DNA of 64,000 bases, taken from contig OZ038322.1 of the NCBI GenBank assembly GCA_964035795.1, positions 7,937,345 through 8,001,344 of the forward strand. Direction: 5' to 3'. A program made the translations under genes and the position numbers. This document shows positions 48,901 to 61,882 of this stretch, in pieces; within the stretch, counting starts at the first letter, position 1; each line of letters starts with the position of its first letter. The DNA is from Pterobdella sp. o SKG-2022 (lineage: Eukaryota; Annelida; Clitellata; Hirudinida; Piscicolidae). The notes under the pieces are model-generated. The model was not told where the DNA came from. It saw only the letters and a list, made by a program, of their open reading frames with translations, and ran no database searches.

Positions 48901-51900
48901 TGTGGTCTGAACACATAGTCCTTAAAAAGTGAATTGACTTTCCGGTCAACAGGATCTATATGGGATAAGTGCGAATACTTGAGTGGTTAGAAACTCAGTT
49001 GTTTTTTATTGTTTTTATAAAATTTATGTAGTTTTCTAAAGGATGTTGGAAAATTTGATTGAAGTAATGACTGTATATAAACAATAATCGGTCTTAATAA
49101 TCAATATGGTAAACGCATGCAAGCATGGAAACAATGTTGATAATGATGAATAATATATAAATTTAAAAAATATTCAGTAAGCCTCCAGCTGAAACACACC
49201 AACCTTATTGGCCTGTTGTTGTGTGATGAAAGATGGCAGTTGGCTTTTCCTCAATGAGAACTTATCGGTCCAAAGCTTGTCATCAGTCATGGAAGGGTCT
49301 TCTGACACCAGGAACTGTGTATGGTTGATGATTGAATCCAATTTGTGACAGTATTTTTAAACAATAGTAAGACTTGATTAGTAGCATGGTTAGTTAACTT
49401 TTATTTTAGATGATGACCAACTTAGGTATACCAAAAAAATATTGCATCTCATAAATGTATTGCAATATCATTTAATAGAAAATTAATTTAACAGGGATAT
49501 ATAAGGAATAGACACCTCATGATGGCTGTTCTCCAATTGGCCCTTGTATATCCAATCACTTATCATTTGGAAGATTGGTTGGCACACCTATATGGGAATT
49601 TTAAAGAAATCTTATGGTAAATATTAAATACACATCAGTGACTAAAATAAAATTCTCAAATACAAACCATATATTATCCTTATTTATACTAGCTTACTGA
49701 AGCAAATAGTCAACATTTTGAACTCCCATAGCTCTTGTTCATGAAATTTTAATTCACTACAAAACCCCTTCTATGTTATTTCAAAAACACCATAGGTATT
49801 TTATAGCAATATTTTAAAAAAATTTAACTTTCAAATTTTTTATAAATTTTTCCTACATTTATAGAAAAAAAGCTATGTTTGAAATGAATTTAGCCTTATC
49901 ATAAAAAGTTAAGCAAATGTTCTATGTAAAAGGTAAAATTCTGCTTAAACCATCACTAAAACCCATCCAATTGGAATCATCCCTACCCTGTTAAGCAAAT
50001 CATTGGTGACCTTCTGTACCACAGGATCTCCATGTTGACTAAACAAGTACACCACTGATGCCAGCTCCCCTCCCTTCTTGCCTTCAATAATAATAATAAT
50101 AATGGGTGAAATAAATGATGATGATATATTGTCCGTTATCCATACAAGATTTTACTATTTTACATTTCCCACCAGCTGGGGTTGACATCAGTTGGCTTAG
50201 GCTATAACCTTCGGCCCGTATAGCTCAGTTGGTGAAGCATTAGACTAATTAGCTAAATTTACCGGGTTCGATGCCGTGTGGGCCGACAATTAGAACCTAT
50301 TACACAGTGTGTTTTCGCTACATTAATTTTGTTGCAAGCACTCCAATCTGTAATAAAAAACGCTTTAAAAATACTGCATTAAATTACATAATTATAACCA
50401 AAAAAGAGCCTCCAACTATAGGCGCTAAATTGGATGCAGCTTAACGTTGATCTCCGAAACATACATGGCAATCATCAAAAATACATAGATGAATGAATAC
50501 TAATATTTTCAAACAGAAAAGAACGTACAAACCATTACAAACATCCACCAGAGCAGCCAATGTCTTTAACTTGCAGAGGTGGGTCTGCATGGATGCCTCA
50601 ATCCTTCTTAATGTCAGTCCTTCTGTCTCCTTGTATCTGTCTTGCTTCAGCTGTTGAGCCAGTGTTGAGGGTTTTAATATATTTTGTTATCATTATTTTC
50701 AATATATCTATATAATGACATGCAAAATATTACCTGGGCCTCAAGGATTGCAATGATTTTGTAGTACTCAATCAACTCTTGCTGCAGACTTGAACAGAAG
50801 CTCTGTACATGAATGATTATTATTATCCACTCAACCAACCATTCGTAAATCTATCAACAATGTGTAAGTAAGTGTGGATTAAAAAGCCAACCAACCAAAC
50901 AAACAAAAACCCCTTAACCAAACAGACCAATTTTGCAAGTCATTTGTTAAAATTTACTACTTATGACTAGAAACGCATAACTACCCACCTGTCCTACCAA
51001 TCCATAAGACTGATCAGATGACTTGGAAACGACAAAATCCCTCACTTTGGCATGCAAGAACCCACCTTCACACACCCTGTGTGCCAGTCTTTTAATGGGG
51101 CCTGGAATGATAGCCTGTGATTGGTTGTGTTCACGATCTTTCATTGTTATTGATTTATTGAACCAACATAGACGGTTATTGGTTACACTTTTTGATAAAA
51201 AGCTGTCATTAATTTATTTTTAAAAATTTTAAATTTGAAGGAATATCTATAACATATATAATTTATTGAATAACTGATTTGATGGGAGTTGATAGTAACT
51301 CAGTATTAAGTTATTATGAAAACCATCACACACATCATTATGGATCCTGAAGGACTTGTGGAGAGATGTGTACTTGATGGTTCTGCCCTCAATTGACTGC
51401 ACTGCGTACAAAACATCACTCAACAGACCCTCCTCATCATACTCTGTAAAATCTGTTGTCATTATCCTAATCATCATCATCATCGTTTTACATTTGTTTC
51501 CATACTTTCATGTTTAAAACAATGCACTATGTGATGTGCTTGGTGTGTGGTTATTGAAGAAGATGCATGTCATCATCATCATCATCATCATCATTATCCT
51601 CATCCTCATCGTTTTGCGTCCGTTTCCATGCTAGCATGGGTTGGACAAGTATACAAAAATAAAAGCCTAGAACCTAACACCTCAAAAATTATAACTCCAC
51701 AAGTAAGAAAACTTTGGTTAAACAAATATTATTCACAAAACTTTCACATCAAGTAGGTAGGCTGAAAATCAGTGGTTCCAAAATAAGGGTTGATAGGTGT
51801 TTTATCGACATAAGAAATATAATAATAATAACACACATTTATCGGCATTCTTGTTGATCCTTTCCACTCTATTAGGTAGGAAGGAAGCTGCATGAGTTGC

Positions 51901-53788
51901 AGTTATGATAAGAGGGTTGATAATTATAGGCATTATTATTTTAGTTGTTGGTTTATAGAATTAATAAAAAGTAAAAGTTGAAAAATCGAAAAACAAATAA
52001 TAGCTGAATAAAAGTAACTAGTTTAGAAATAACTAAAGTTAATTATAAAAACCTCAAATAAATTGAATTAGCTTATACGAAATGTTTTGAAAATGCACCA
52101 CAAACCATTGGTTGGATCAGTCTTATTGGCTGGATGCTGGTTCTTCTGGTTGATTGTGGCATTTCTGCCTGAGAGTCTATAAATAAAAATAATAATAAAA
52201 ACAGAAAAAAAAAACAAAAATGAAAAAAACAAATTCTTCTTTTTAAATAACTATATGCTCATTAATATATTAAATACCAAGCTATATAACCTCATGGAAA
52301 AACAACTTCTTAATTTTTATAACTTAAAATAAGATTTTTAAATTTTCTAATGAAGCAAAAACAATAATAAAAATACAATAGTAATATGACTATAATGGCC
52401 AATAACTCAAAAACCAAAAACAGTGCATCTACTCACCCATCCTATTCTAGAGTATTAACACTAAAAACCTTCACATTGAAAATACAATACATACAACACC
52501 AATAATAATCTATACAATAAAAAGCAACAGACTAACGACGAAGTAAAAAGTTGCAATTGTTGTGAAGGGTGAATGGTGCTGAGTGTTTGATGTGAGTCCG
52601 GGATGAGAGAGATGGCTGGGTGTGGTGTGGAGGCTATAAAGTCTCCTGAGGCACCTGTGAACTTGAGGTAGTTCTGTGGTGAAAAAGTATTTTGTTTTAT
52701 ATTGGTGGCTCTGAGTGTGTGAAAGTGTTTTTGTGTGTTATAGTAAGTTTTGTGCGTGTGTGTTATGATGGTTGTATGTATTGATTGGTGTATGTTATGA
52801 TGGTATAAAATAAAATGAAATAAAAATTAAATAATTAGTTACACCATTTTAAATGTCCTAACATAGCTTTGTATTCATAGGAAACAAAAGTTTAATTGAC
52901 TTTGGTATTTGTGGTTTCTGTCAATGAAAGAAGGAAGTGAAGAATTGACCATCGGTTTTTAATATCATCCTGTAATAAAAATTAAAAAAATTGCTTTAAT
53001 TGTTTTCAACCTATTTAAATTTTATAAAAAAGATAATGGCAATTTGTATGCTAAGGAAAGAATATATTAAAAAAAATTGATAAAGTTCAGTTAATCAATA
53101 TATTGAAGTATAATAAAATATGAAAAAGTCAATCAAGTGTTGATAAAGTTTGAAACAGTTTTGTTTAACATTTTGAAGAGATGCATTATAAAAATTTTTC
53201 ATGACTTTTTACTCATGAAAGTCTCAGTTAAAACTAATAATTACAACAAAGTTCACATACACATGCTTGTAATTTTCTATACAGGTTTGTAAATTCCACA
53301 GCATCTTTTTCACCAGTTTGTTTCACCACTGTTGTGTCATATTAACAACATTTAAAACTCGGACTGGGTTTAAACAAGGAAATGAGTTTAAACATAAATT
53401 ATTATATGAATAATTTTTAAAACTAACAAGTTTTCTTGATTTTTTGTACTAAAGCAAACTCATCAGATGGGTAGGTGGATGTTATATTGCTGAATAGTAA
53501 TAGAACAATAAATAAAATTCAAAGTTAGTTTTTGCTATATTATTCCAATAAAAATTATGTTTATATAATACCATTTACCTTGAAAAAGTTACCATAGACT
53601 TTTGAAAAGATTTTGACAAGGCGTCTTTAAAATAAATTCAAAAAGGTAACTTGTCATGTTGGAAACAAAATTTAGTCAATAATAAAATTTCATCAATTAC
53701 ATCAAATATACATACCACCAGAAAATCCTGTTACTTTGGAACACAAAAGCCTAAGAAGAATTTTTGGGTAATCGCTGGCGGAATCCAT
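45923..53788 (-). CDS. TUBGCP3: Gamma-tubulin complex component 3
   Basis: GCP3 is a core subunit of the gamma-tubulin small and ring complexes that nucleate microtubules. Twenty-four minus-strand exons join in phase to about 859 residues: 53788-53716, 53624-53579, 53489-53428, 53328-53261, 52969-52901, 52673-52537, 52176-52106, 51443-51334, 51114-50989, 50802-50734, 50650-50533, 50081-49987, 49587-49516, 49314-49204, 48955-48853, 48467-48340, 48275-48211, 47956-47821, 47485-47279, 47109-46987, 46824-46693, 46559-46446, 46359-46207 and 46114-45923. The N-terminus carries [15 protein letters not shown] and [13 protein letters not shown]. The GRIP1 region has [20 protein letters not shown]. The GRIP2 region has [27 protein letters not shown] and [16 protein letters not shown]. 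The C-terminus has [12 protein letters not shown]. Exon 20 ends at a GC donor. The gene is convergent with UPF3, stop codons 110 bases apart. Confidence 0.95.
49840..49935 (+). repeat. Dispersed AT-rich motif, copy
   Basis: TGAATTTAGCCTTATCATAA followed by AAGTTAAGC aligns with the centre of the foldback element at 5143-5264 (AGTTTAGCCTTATCATAAAA). It lies in a TUBGCP3 intron. Confidence 0.4.
50168..50459 (+). repeat. Element A, copy 3, split by a SINE
   Basis: The left part (about 50168-50210) reads CCAGCTGGGGTTGACATCAG then TTGGCTTAGG. The right part (about 50391-50459) reads GAGCCTCCAACTATAGGCGC then GCAGCTTAACGTTGATC. They match the two ends of element A. The central ~200 bases of A are missing and a SINE lies between the parts. 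Confidence 0.55.
50211..50390 (+). repeat. tRNA-derived SINE, copy 2
   Basis: The first 76 bases (50211-50286) fold like a tRNA: 7-bp acceptor stem TCGGCCC/GGGCCGA, A-box TAGCTCAGTTGG and B-box GGTTCGATGCC. They continue directly into the SINE body shared with 4786-4965 (ACACAGTGTGTTTTCG). TATAACC occurs just before the head and again just after the tail, a likely 7-bp target-site duplication. Confidence 0.8.
51471..51513 (+). repeat. (CAT)n-headed repeat, diverged copy
   Basis: A short (CAT)n run followed by CGTTTTACATTTGTTTCCAT and ACTTTCATG parallels the better copy at 51568 base for base with substitutions. It lies at the upstream edge of the same TUBGCP3 intron. Confidence 0.5.
51568..51655 (+). 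repeat. (CAT)n-headed repeat with 14-bp palindrome
   Basis: (CAT)n is followed by CGTTTTGCGTCCGTTT, the perfect palindrome CCATGCTAGCATGG (51626-51639) and GTTGGACAAG. From memory, a very similar unit with a CCATGC..GCATGGGTTGGACGG core is abundant in cephalopod genomic sequence; I could not check this. Confidence 0.6.
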
Positions 53789-54426
53789 CGTATCCCCCGC
53801 CTATAACAACCTGGGCTAAGCTAATAGACGAAGTCTTGAGAAAGCTTTCAAAATAATTTATTTCAAACTTTTATTTCTCATTTAACCTTTTTTGTTAAAT
53901 TATTATATTTTTATAGCAATTTTAAAAATACTTTCGATAAGGCATCGATAAATATTAGAGTATTATTTTATAAAGGGTTTGTATATAAAATGTTTGACAA
54001 ACAGACAAAAGTTTTTTTTAGTTTGATCTAATCTCACTAAAAATGAAAAAAAACATAAAAAATTTCAGATGCAGAGAGGGACAAAATTTTCCATTTTTAT
54101 CTGATCAACTAAACGTGTCATAAAATATTTCTTTGAACGCATCCAGTAAAATTAAGCTCTGTGTACACTTCAGAACATTAAAATTCTTCAATATTCAAGT
54201 TTCAACGTCTTGAAGGTTTTATGTCAAAAATTTAATTCTTCAACTACATTTACATACGGCTTTCATCTTGGCGTGCTATAAAACAAGTTGGTGATTTAAG
54301 ACGAATTTACTTTAAGTTAGAACGTGCTTAGTATTAGATTGCGTGCATCGATTGATTAGATTAGCGTGGGTCGTAATGCGAGAGGTGACCATAAAATTAG
54401 ATTTTCTTTCTTTATGGTTTTCTTGT

Positions 54427-54470
54427 CCCCATCTTTCTCACCCCCATCTTTTTCAACCCCATCTTCCTTT
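54427..54470 (+). repeat. Three imperfect copies of a 15-16-bp C/T unit
   Basis: CCCCATCTTTCTCA, CCCCCATCTTTTTCAA and CCCCATCTTCC follow one another directly, a tiny pyrimidine-rich minisatellite. Confidence 0.7.
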
Positions 54471-56134
54471 TTTTCATAAGTCGCAATAACGTCTAAGAGA
54501 AATTAAACTTTAGAAAATTATTTTTATCTCTCATTTTTATTAAAAAGCCTTTTTTCCTAATTAATTTTTTTTTCAATAAATTTTCTTTTTGTTTTTTAAT
54601 TTTCTAGAAATGTTTGCCTATCTGCCTTCGATTGGCCACAATGACTTTTGATTGCCAGCCATTCATCCACACTAAACAATCGATCGAACAAACAACCAAG
54701 CCTCTACTTTGGCATTTTATTTACTCGTTCTCAATTTTTATTTGCCGATATCTTTCCATCGCTCACTTGTAAGTTGAAGTTTTACAATATTTTATATAAT
54801 TTGAGCAAAATATGTTAAAATATACCTTTCTAAAAAGTTGATTATGAATATAAAAAAATAAACTATTTCAACTATCATTATTGCATTTTTTATCGAACAT
54901 AAAAAACCCAATTATAGGTATTCAATTATTCACCAAAATATTATTCTAGCCTTGCCAGCTACTCAAGGCGTGTTTTTACTTATGCAATATTTATCTTTCC
55001 ATGTTACTGCTTGCCCCAATATTTCATTTCTTGCGCAATACAAATTCTTTCACCTTCTTTTCTTTCATTCTTGTACGCCATATATAATGTCGAGGTAATT
55101 AACAATTACTAATTAAAACACGAGAAAAAATTAATCGTTCTTCAAGCCTTCAGTGCTGTTTTAAAACTACTATCAAGACCACTGTAGGCGCATGTGTTCC
55201 CCTACAAAATAAAGAACGCTTGACTATGAGACGAAATAAAAAAAGCAATTGAAAATGTCGTTTTCTATCGGCGCTCCCAAGAAATTCAAACGATGTTTTA
55301 AATAAGAAATTTAATTGCACTGAGTCTAAAAATAAAATGAATTTTATTCATGTTACAATCTCTTTTGGTTTCAAAATTCAAAGTTTTCGCAATAAAAATT
55401 ATCATTTTTCAAACACATAGGTACATCGAAATTAGATAGAAAAACTTTAATATTTTCTAAAAAGTTCAATCCTCAGAAGCAATTTCAAAATTAGATGTGT
55501 AAAATTGAAAAAAGAAAACTTTTTTGTATTCACAAAAATGATAAAGCTTTTGTACACCCACTCCTACTTCAATTTTCTCCATTCTTTTTCTTATCTTTTC
55601 TACGCATCAATCGTCTTGCTATTATTCTTATACAAAACTGCTTGCTTCACGATTTCTTGTCGATTCCCTTGGTATTTCCTCTCATTGTGTGCTCCTTCCA
55701 TTATCTTTCCAATACATTCCTTAAAAACCTACCGGAATCTAATGGAGAATTTTGAAAAAGTTTTTTGAAAACCAATTTATCAAATAAAAAAAGAGAATTT
55801 ATTTAAATTATTTTTTATTCACTTAATTATTGCAAAGACTTTTCTATCATTCCGTATAAAGACAGATTGAGTGTTAAAGATAATGCTTGAAACAAATGTA
55901 TACTTCACCAAGTGACTGAAGAACCCTCAAAACACATTATAACTCTTGAGAGCCTGTGTCAATGCTCTTCGATTCTAGCGTGATCACTATCTTCATTACT
56001 AGATGATTCTTTAAATTTTTATTTATAAATGCTTCAAAATTTATTTTTGCATTCTTTTAGAGACATTTTATATATCTTGCTGTTCAGAAAACTTTTGATT
56101 TAAACTTTGATAAGTTTATTTTAATAAAATATAA

Positions 56135-56200
56135 TAATAAAAAATGTTCAATGATGAGGTCCAACTTATCGAAAACTATAGTTTCTTTTGAAATAAATGT
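56135..56200 (-). repeat. Dispersed AT-rich motif, inverted copy
   Basis: The reverse complement reads AAACTATAGTTTTCGATAAG then CATCATTGAAC, matching the copy at 8553-8640. A second, same-strand fragment (AAACTTTGATAAGTTTATTT) lies just before it near 56103. Confidence 0.4.
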
Positions 56201-58199
56201 GTCTTGAAAAGCTCATAGTTTTGAGTTCAAGTGGAAAAATTATTTTTGCATTGTTTATGTGATTAATAGCTATTGCATGAACAATCAATAAGAATGAATT
56301 AAATTATTTCTAAGCAATTCTTCATCAAATACAGCCCATGAAACAGATACTGAACAACATTTGAAAACAGTAAAAAAAATCTTCGATACAAAAAAACGAA
56401 CTTAAGATTATGGTTAAAAATATTAAAAAATTTAAAATCATGAATGAAGATAAAAAAAGAGTGTAAAAAACTTTTGATGTTGTTTCTATATCCGGCCAAT
56501 GGCTTTTTGGCGTGATCGACAAAATCAATGCTTAAGACCTTCTTTGTGGGATATGCGAAAATTGCCCTAAAAAACTTTTGTTTTATACATTTATACTTCA
56601 AATATGTGTTCAAATCTGGAATTTATTTTTATTTCTTATAAAAAAGACGATGCTGTTTATTAGCTTAATTATATTCTAGAAAAAATTACTCCTTTTTGTG
56701 AATGAACGGAATAATCATGAAGAAAAAATCTTATTATTGTGAGATTTGAATTGATGAAATAATTATTTCAAAGCCGGTCTTATTAGCTACATTTATTCGC
56801 TTGAAAGATCTAATTGTCTCCATCTTCTACGTCATTTTTCCCATTTAAAACACCACTATTTCGTATTGACATCATTACAAACGTATGCGTCCTCTATGGC
56901 ATTCTTGTTTCCTTCTGATGTTAGTTTTATTAATAAAACTTTAACTTCAACAAATAAGTATAGGAGATGGTTTTAAATTATATAGCGCTAATCAAATCGA
57001 ACAGTGTTGTAATTTAAATTAACCTTTGATGTTCTTATACTCCATTTCAAACTTCAAACTCTTGTAAAATTATGCCCTAATTGTTGCGCCATTATATATT
57101 TTAACTTGTCATTTTCTTGTTATTCACTTTTCGGCGGAATGGCTTCCAGTACAAAAGTTATTATTATCATTACCATCAAGACTACCATTATGCTTTCTTG
57201 GCTCTTCTATCATTCTCCAGCATCTTTCTTTCTATATTTCATATTTATGTCGCGTTTAATTTTATTTTCAGTTTTTTTATCTCAATTACTTTTAGTTATT
57301 AGTTTTTTCTTTCATTTCGTTGGTTATTTTTGAAAATTATAAAGCATTAATAATATCATAAATGAATCTTAATATAGTTATCATAACGAAATGTACGCTT
57401 GATTACATTTTTCATGAATTAATTTTAAAGATGATTCAGTATTTTTGATGATTTTTTATCAATTTTTTTTAAAAACGCGAAATGCAATTAAAATAAATTT
57501 GAAATATTCTTCGAGTATTTCAATATAAAATTCAATTAAAAATCCGCCATTTTGAGATAAGACAATTATCTTTTAGAAATTTCTTAATAGGCTTTCAGAT
57601 TTTCAAGTTCTGCTTTTTAGAACTTGTGAAATAAAGATTTTCACGATAAAAATTGGTTATTTTTTTAAATGCTATTTTTCAGAAAAAAAACGAATAAAAA
57701 ATTATTGATATTTATGACGATAGTTATGAGATACTTAAGACAAGGATTTCATAAGGAATTAAAGGCGCATCGATTATCTTTCTAGAAACTTCCTAAGATG
57801 TCCTTAAAAGGCATGTGAGGGCCTGTGCATTATGGCATGAGCACCAAAGAAGCAATCAAGCCATCAACCATATATTCTAATTATTTCCAAGAAAGACTGT
57901 ATCGACCAGTTCTTAAAGGCGAGATCAGTAATATATACATACAAATTTCTTTATATAAGAACTGCTTAGAACCGCTCGACTGGTGATATATTTGACGCCA
58001 AAGAATGGTTAGTTTTTGATTGAACTTTATAGAGCTCTTATTTTCATAATTGATTAAAAAAATATAATATTATTCTATGTAAAAATTATATTAAATTATT
58101 TAAACAGTTTCTATATCTTCAAAATTAAAAAAAATTTTAAGCTTCGCTCTAAAAAGATTAAAACTTAATGGAATTTTGAAATTAAATTTGAAAACTTTA

Positions 58200-58375
58200 T
58201 TGGATAAACTACATTCAAGATTGGAAAAGAGTGGAGTTGATGGTGGTTTGAGATGGAAAAGACGAGTGGGTTGGAAAGAAAAATGATGGTGGGTTGAAAC
58301 AGAGAATGATGGGAGAAAAGAATAGAACAAAAAGATGAATATGGAAAATAGTAAAAGAAAGAGAACAAAGTCTTA
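58200..58375 (+). other. C-depleted purine-rich tract
   Basis: About 175 bases with almost no C on the plus strand, composed of G, A and T in runs such as GGAAAAG, GGTTGG and GAAAGAGAAC. It has the opposite skew to the pyrimidine-rich blocks around it. Open frames on its complement are a consequence of the absent G. Confidence 0.6.
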
Positions 58376-61300
58376 AAAGTTTGGCTTCACCAAAGACTAA
58401 CTACAAAATCACGTCCAACAAACGGCTTGCAAAACCTTTCTTAACAAGTTCAGATTTTCTGATGAATTAACTTATTCTCATTCAATAAACTGAATAATGG
58501 ATATAAAAGAGATTATTATGAGATTTGATTATTTAAAATTTTAATATATTTTATGAGCGAATACTAATGCTGCGATGATGCCCAGAAGGGTCATAAAAAT
58601 GAATTAAATATGAAATTATATAAATTGGTTTTGTGCTCAAAAGATTCCAATAGCATTTGTTTCTGAAAGATTTTAAATATCCCATTGTTTCATTCAAAAA
58701 TTTGAACACCAAATCTATCGACATTTCAAAGTAAATTCACCAGAAATCCAAATAGAATATTATTGCTAACATGAATTAAAATACTGATGTATTTTTGCAT
58801 CACACGGGTAGTTTTTAATTAAAAAGCAATTTGAAGTTTTAATACGGATTAAGTGTAAAGAATTAGAACTACTCATGCAAGCAATTATTTCGTTTCACCT
58901 TCCATAATCCTCTCCGCCATATCAATTTTAATGATTATATCTCATTTCAATTTATCCTTTACATCACGTCTGCATGATAGTTGTGTGTCTATGGGTGGTG
59001 TGATGGATGAAAGTCCTAGGATAAACACTTAACCAATAAGATTACTCACGCATGTGTGCATGAGGGGGGGTACTTGGAACTTCTTTTACGTTCATATCGA
59101 CTTCTAAAATTATTCCTTATATAGATACGTGTATAAATACGCCAACGTGTATGGAAAGCAATACTTGTAAAGCAATATTTTGTTCTTCTAAATGTTAGTT
59201 TAGCCATTAGTGCATAGATGTATCTTAATTGCATGGGAACTCCATCATTTTTTTAATTCCCTTTTTCCTCAGCATTATCTTATACGTTGCATTCATAAAT
59301 AACAGTTCAATAAATTATTTTCCTTGTAATTGTGAATATTATTTATAGTTTCATCGCTCGAGCGTTGTGTTTGATGTATTAAAAATATAATTCAAGACAT
59401 TCGAGAGAATAAAGTTTAATTCAGCAATAAACTTTGTATGCGACTTGTCCTGATTGATTAAAAGCAAAGTAAATTTCAAAGCTGTATGTTCATTTCTTTA
59501 ATCTTTTGATACTTTGAACTTTCTCTTGATTTATTGCTTCTTCATTGGAAGCCTTATTGATTAAAACAAAAAACCAAAAAGTAAATATAAAAATACTCTT
59601 TTTAATAGTGAAAAGTATCGTATTAAATTTTGAAAAGCCTTAAACGCTTCTTTCAATGATTAAAAGATTCGAGATTTCAGAAGGTTTTTAACGAAGCATT
59701 TTTTAAAAAATTTTAATATGATTAATTGAAAACTTTTGCAAATATATTCAAAACTTTTCTTCTCGGGTATATTCTATATGGAATTGTATAAATTTATAAG
59801 CCTACAATACTTGAGTTAGTGTCGCAACGACATCTTAAAACAAATTTATGTGTATCTATCGTTTCTATTCTTTCTTTTTATCTCCTTTGTACTGCCAATC
59901 AACAATGATTCACATTCAAAATTTCCGATCAATAATTTCAAAAACGTACAAAAATGTCTTATATAGATACATGTATTGTATCAGAAGTTTTCAATTAAAT
60001 CGAAAGAAATAATTGAAAACGTGATAGAGAGGATGGTCGGGTGAATTAGTCACGCACTGATGCTCAATGTGAATTTCTCAAAAAACTAAGAAAAGTTCCT
60101 ATTTCAATAAAAATATCTCCACTTGTGTTACAGCTTAGTTTAATTTCTAAATGTTGCCAAATTCTGAAGCATAGCATTGAATAATTTTTCGTTTTTAAAA
60201 ATTTCGTTTGAAGGAGGCAAATTTATATAAGCGAACTGATCGCATACGATAGTCCAATGTAAAACACCGAACTGCAATCTAAATGTCTCGGGATTCCTCC
60301 CTCAAAACTTCAAAGTCGTTTTTGTTGAATAAACAAAAAAATCTCTGCTACAAACCGATAAGAGCCTGGCTTCATAGTGATTTCTATTAGTTTTCATAGG
60401 ATGGCGGTTAATGTTTCAGAAATAACAGCCCATTAGTGTCCGAGAAACGTGCTTTGTTATTACATTTTAAAAGATTTATAACATTTTAAATATTATTTAT
60501 TAAAAATAAAAAATATTTTCAATGATCAATAAAAAATGCAAATGATGAAGCCTAATCCCGTGCATATAAGGATTTCAAGCATGCCTCTATTACTATCTCC
60601 GTAACTACTTTCATCAATTCAAAAACACTCCAATTTACATGAATTTTTCGATTATTCAAGAATAATGACAGACACAAGATTGTGTACTTTAAATTTGAAT
60701 AACAATGAGATTACAGAGAAAAAATTATAAAAAATGTCTTTACACAAGATTTACAAAATGTATTTGCTAAAACCTCTCAGCCTAGTGTTTAAACGTCAGA
60801 ATAGAGAGGCATAGTGATTTAAATTGGATTCGAGACGCATGCAGCCTCGCAACATTTCCAAAGACGTGTTTCGAATGAACGTACATTATCTTTCAAGTAA
60901 ACTTTTGCTAGCTGACAACCAATTCTTATTAATAAAAAAACTGCCCAAAAACATAACCAAAAAAACACATAAAAAACTAGAAAAAGAAACTAAAAAAATA
61001 TAAGCAATAACTTCACTTTTGGAAAAAACGAAAACTAAAAGAAAAAACGAAGAAAAATAGAATAATCGATCGCTTGCCGGCAGATCTTCAGGGGGCAGTC
61101 TTTCAATGATTGGTAATTCTTTCAGTATGCCGGCTTTATGCTGTGTACATGTGTTTGTATGCCTCTTTGTCCTCTGGTGTGTGCCTGCTTTTGAGATTTT
61201 ATCTGGTGCGTTTTGAGTGCCAGTATTGGAAATTATTTTATGTATGATTTTTTTTATATTTTTTATGGCTTCTTTTGCTTAACTTGGAATTCATTCAATA

Positions 61301-61863
61301 AATAATAACTGTTATTTGCAGTGGGGATTTGCAAGTTTGAATGTTGTGTGTGGAAACCAGCCAGTATCAATGCATTAAAGTTTTTAAAAATTGGCAGCGG
61401 TGTGTTATGGAGATAAAGCAAACTTAGATAAATGGACAGCACGCTAGGAGGGCGATGCTTTATAAGCTGAAAATAACACACTCCATCCCATGAATCAATA
61501 AGAAACAATACTTTGTATTACCAAACATCAACCACTACCTCTGTTATGAAGAGTATTAAACATTATCAAGTATTACCACTTCTTAATATATCCATAAAAC
61601 AAGGTTTATTGACAAAGTTTTACGTAGCATTTCCTGGTTCTAACTTATACCATGGAGTACCTCAAAAATTTGTAAACTCTTAAAAAAACCTTAAGATGCA
61701 AAACAGCTATACAATCCTCTCATGCTTTTTCACCAATAATATTCTCCAGAGACATACAAAGAGAAGGAGAAAAAAGAAAAGACAGTTTTTAGACTGCCTG
61801 CATGGACGCGTCTTAACCTTTAACCCTGTCAGCCACTTCATTAAGTCTTTCTATGTGTATCTT

Positions 61864-61882
61864 TGTGTGTGTGTGTGTGTGT
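61864..61882 (+). repeat. (TG)n microsatellite
   Basis: An uninterrupted TG run of about 19 bases, followed by a T tract and degenerate TG repeats. Confidence 0.85.

Noticed and set aside
50211..50286. Cloverleaf-forming tRNA-like sequence as a functional tRNA gene
   Set aside because: It continues into a body shared with the minus-strand element at 4786-4965 and is flanked by a likely target duplication, so it is a SINE head. The anticodon arm is also irregular.
58100..58370. Minus-strand open frames rich in Phe and Ser
   Set aside because: They are a by-product of the C-depleted tract and show no domain.
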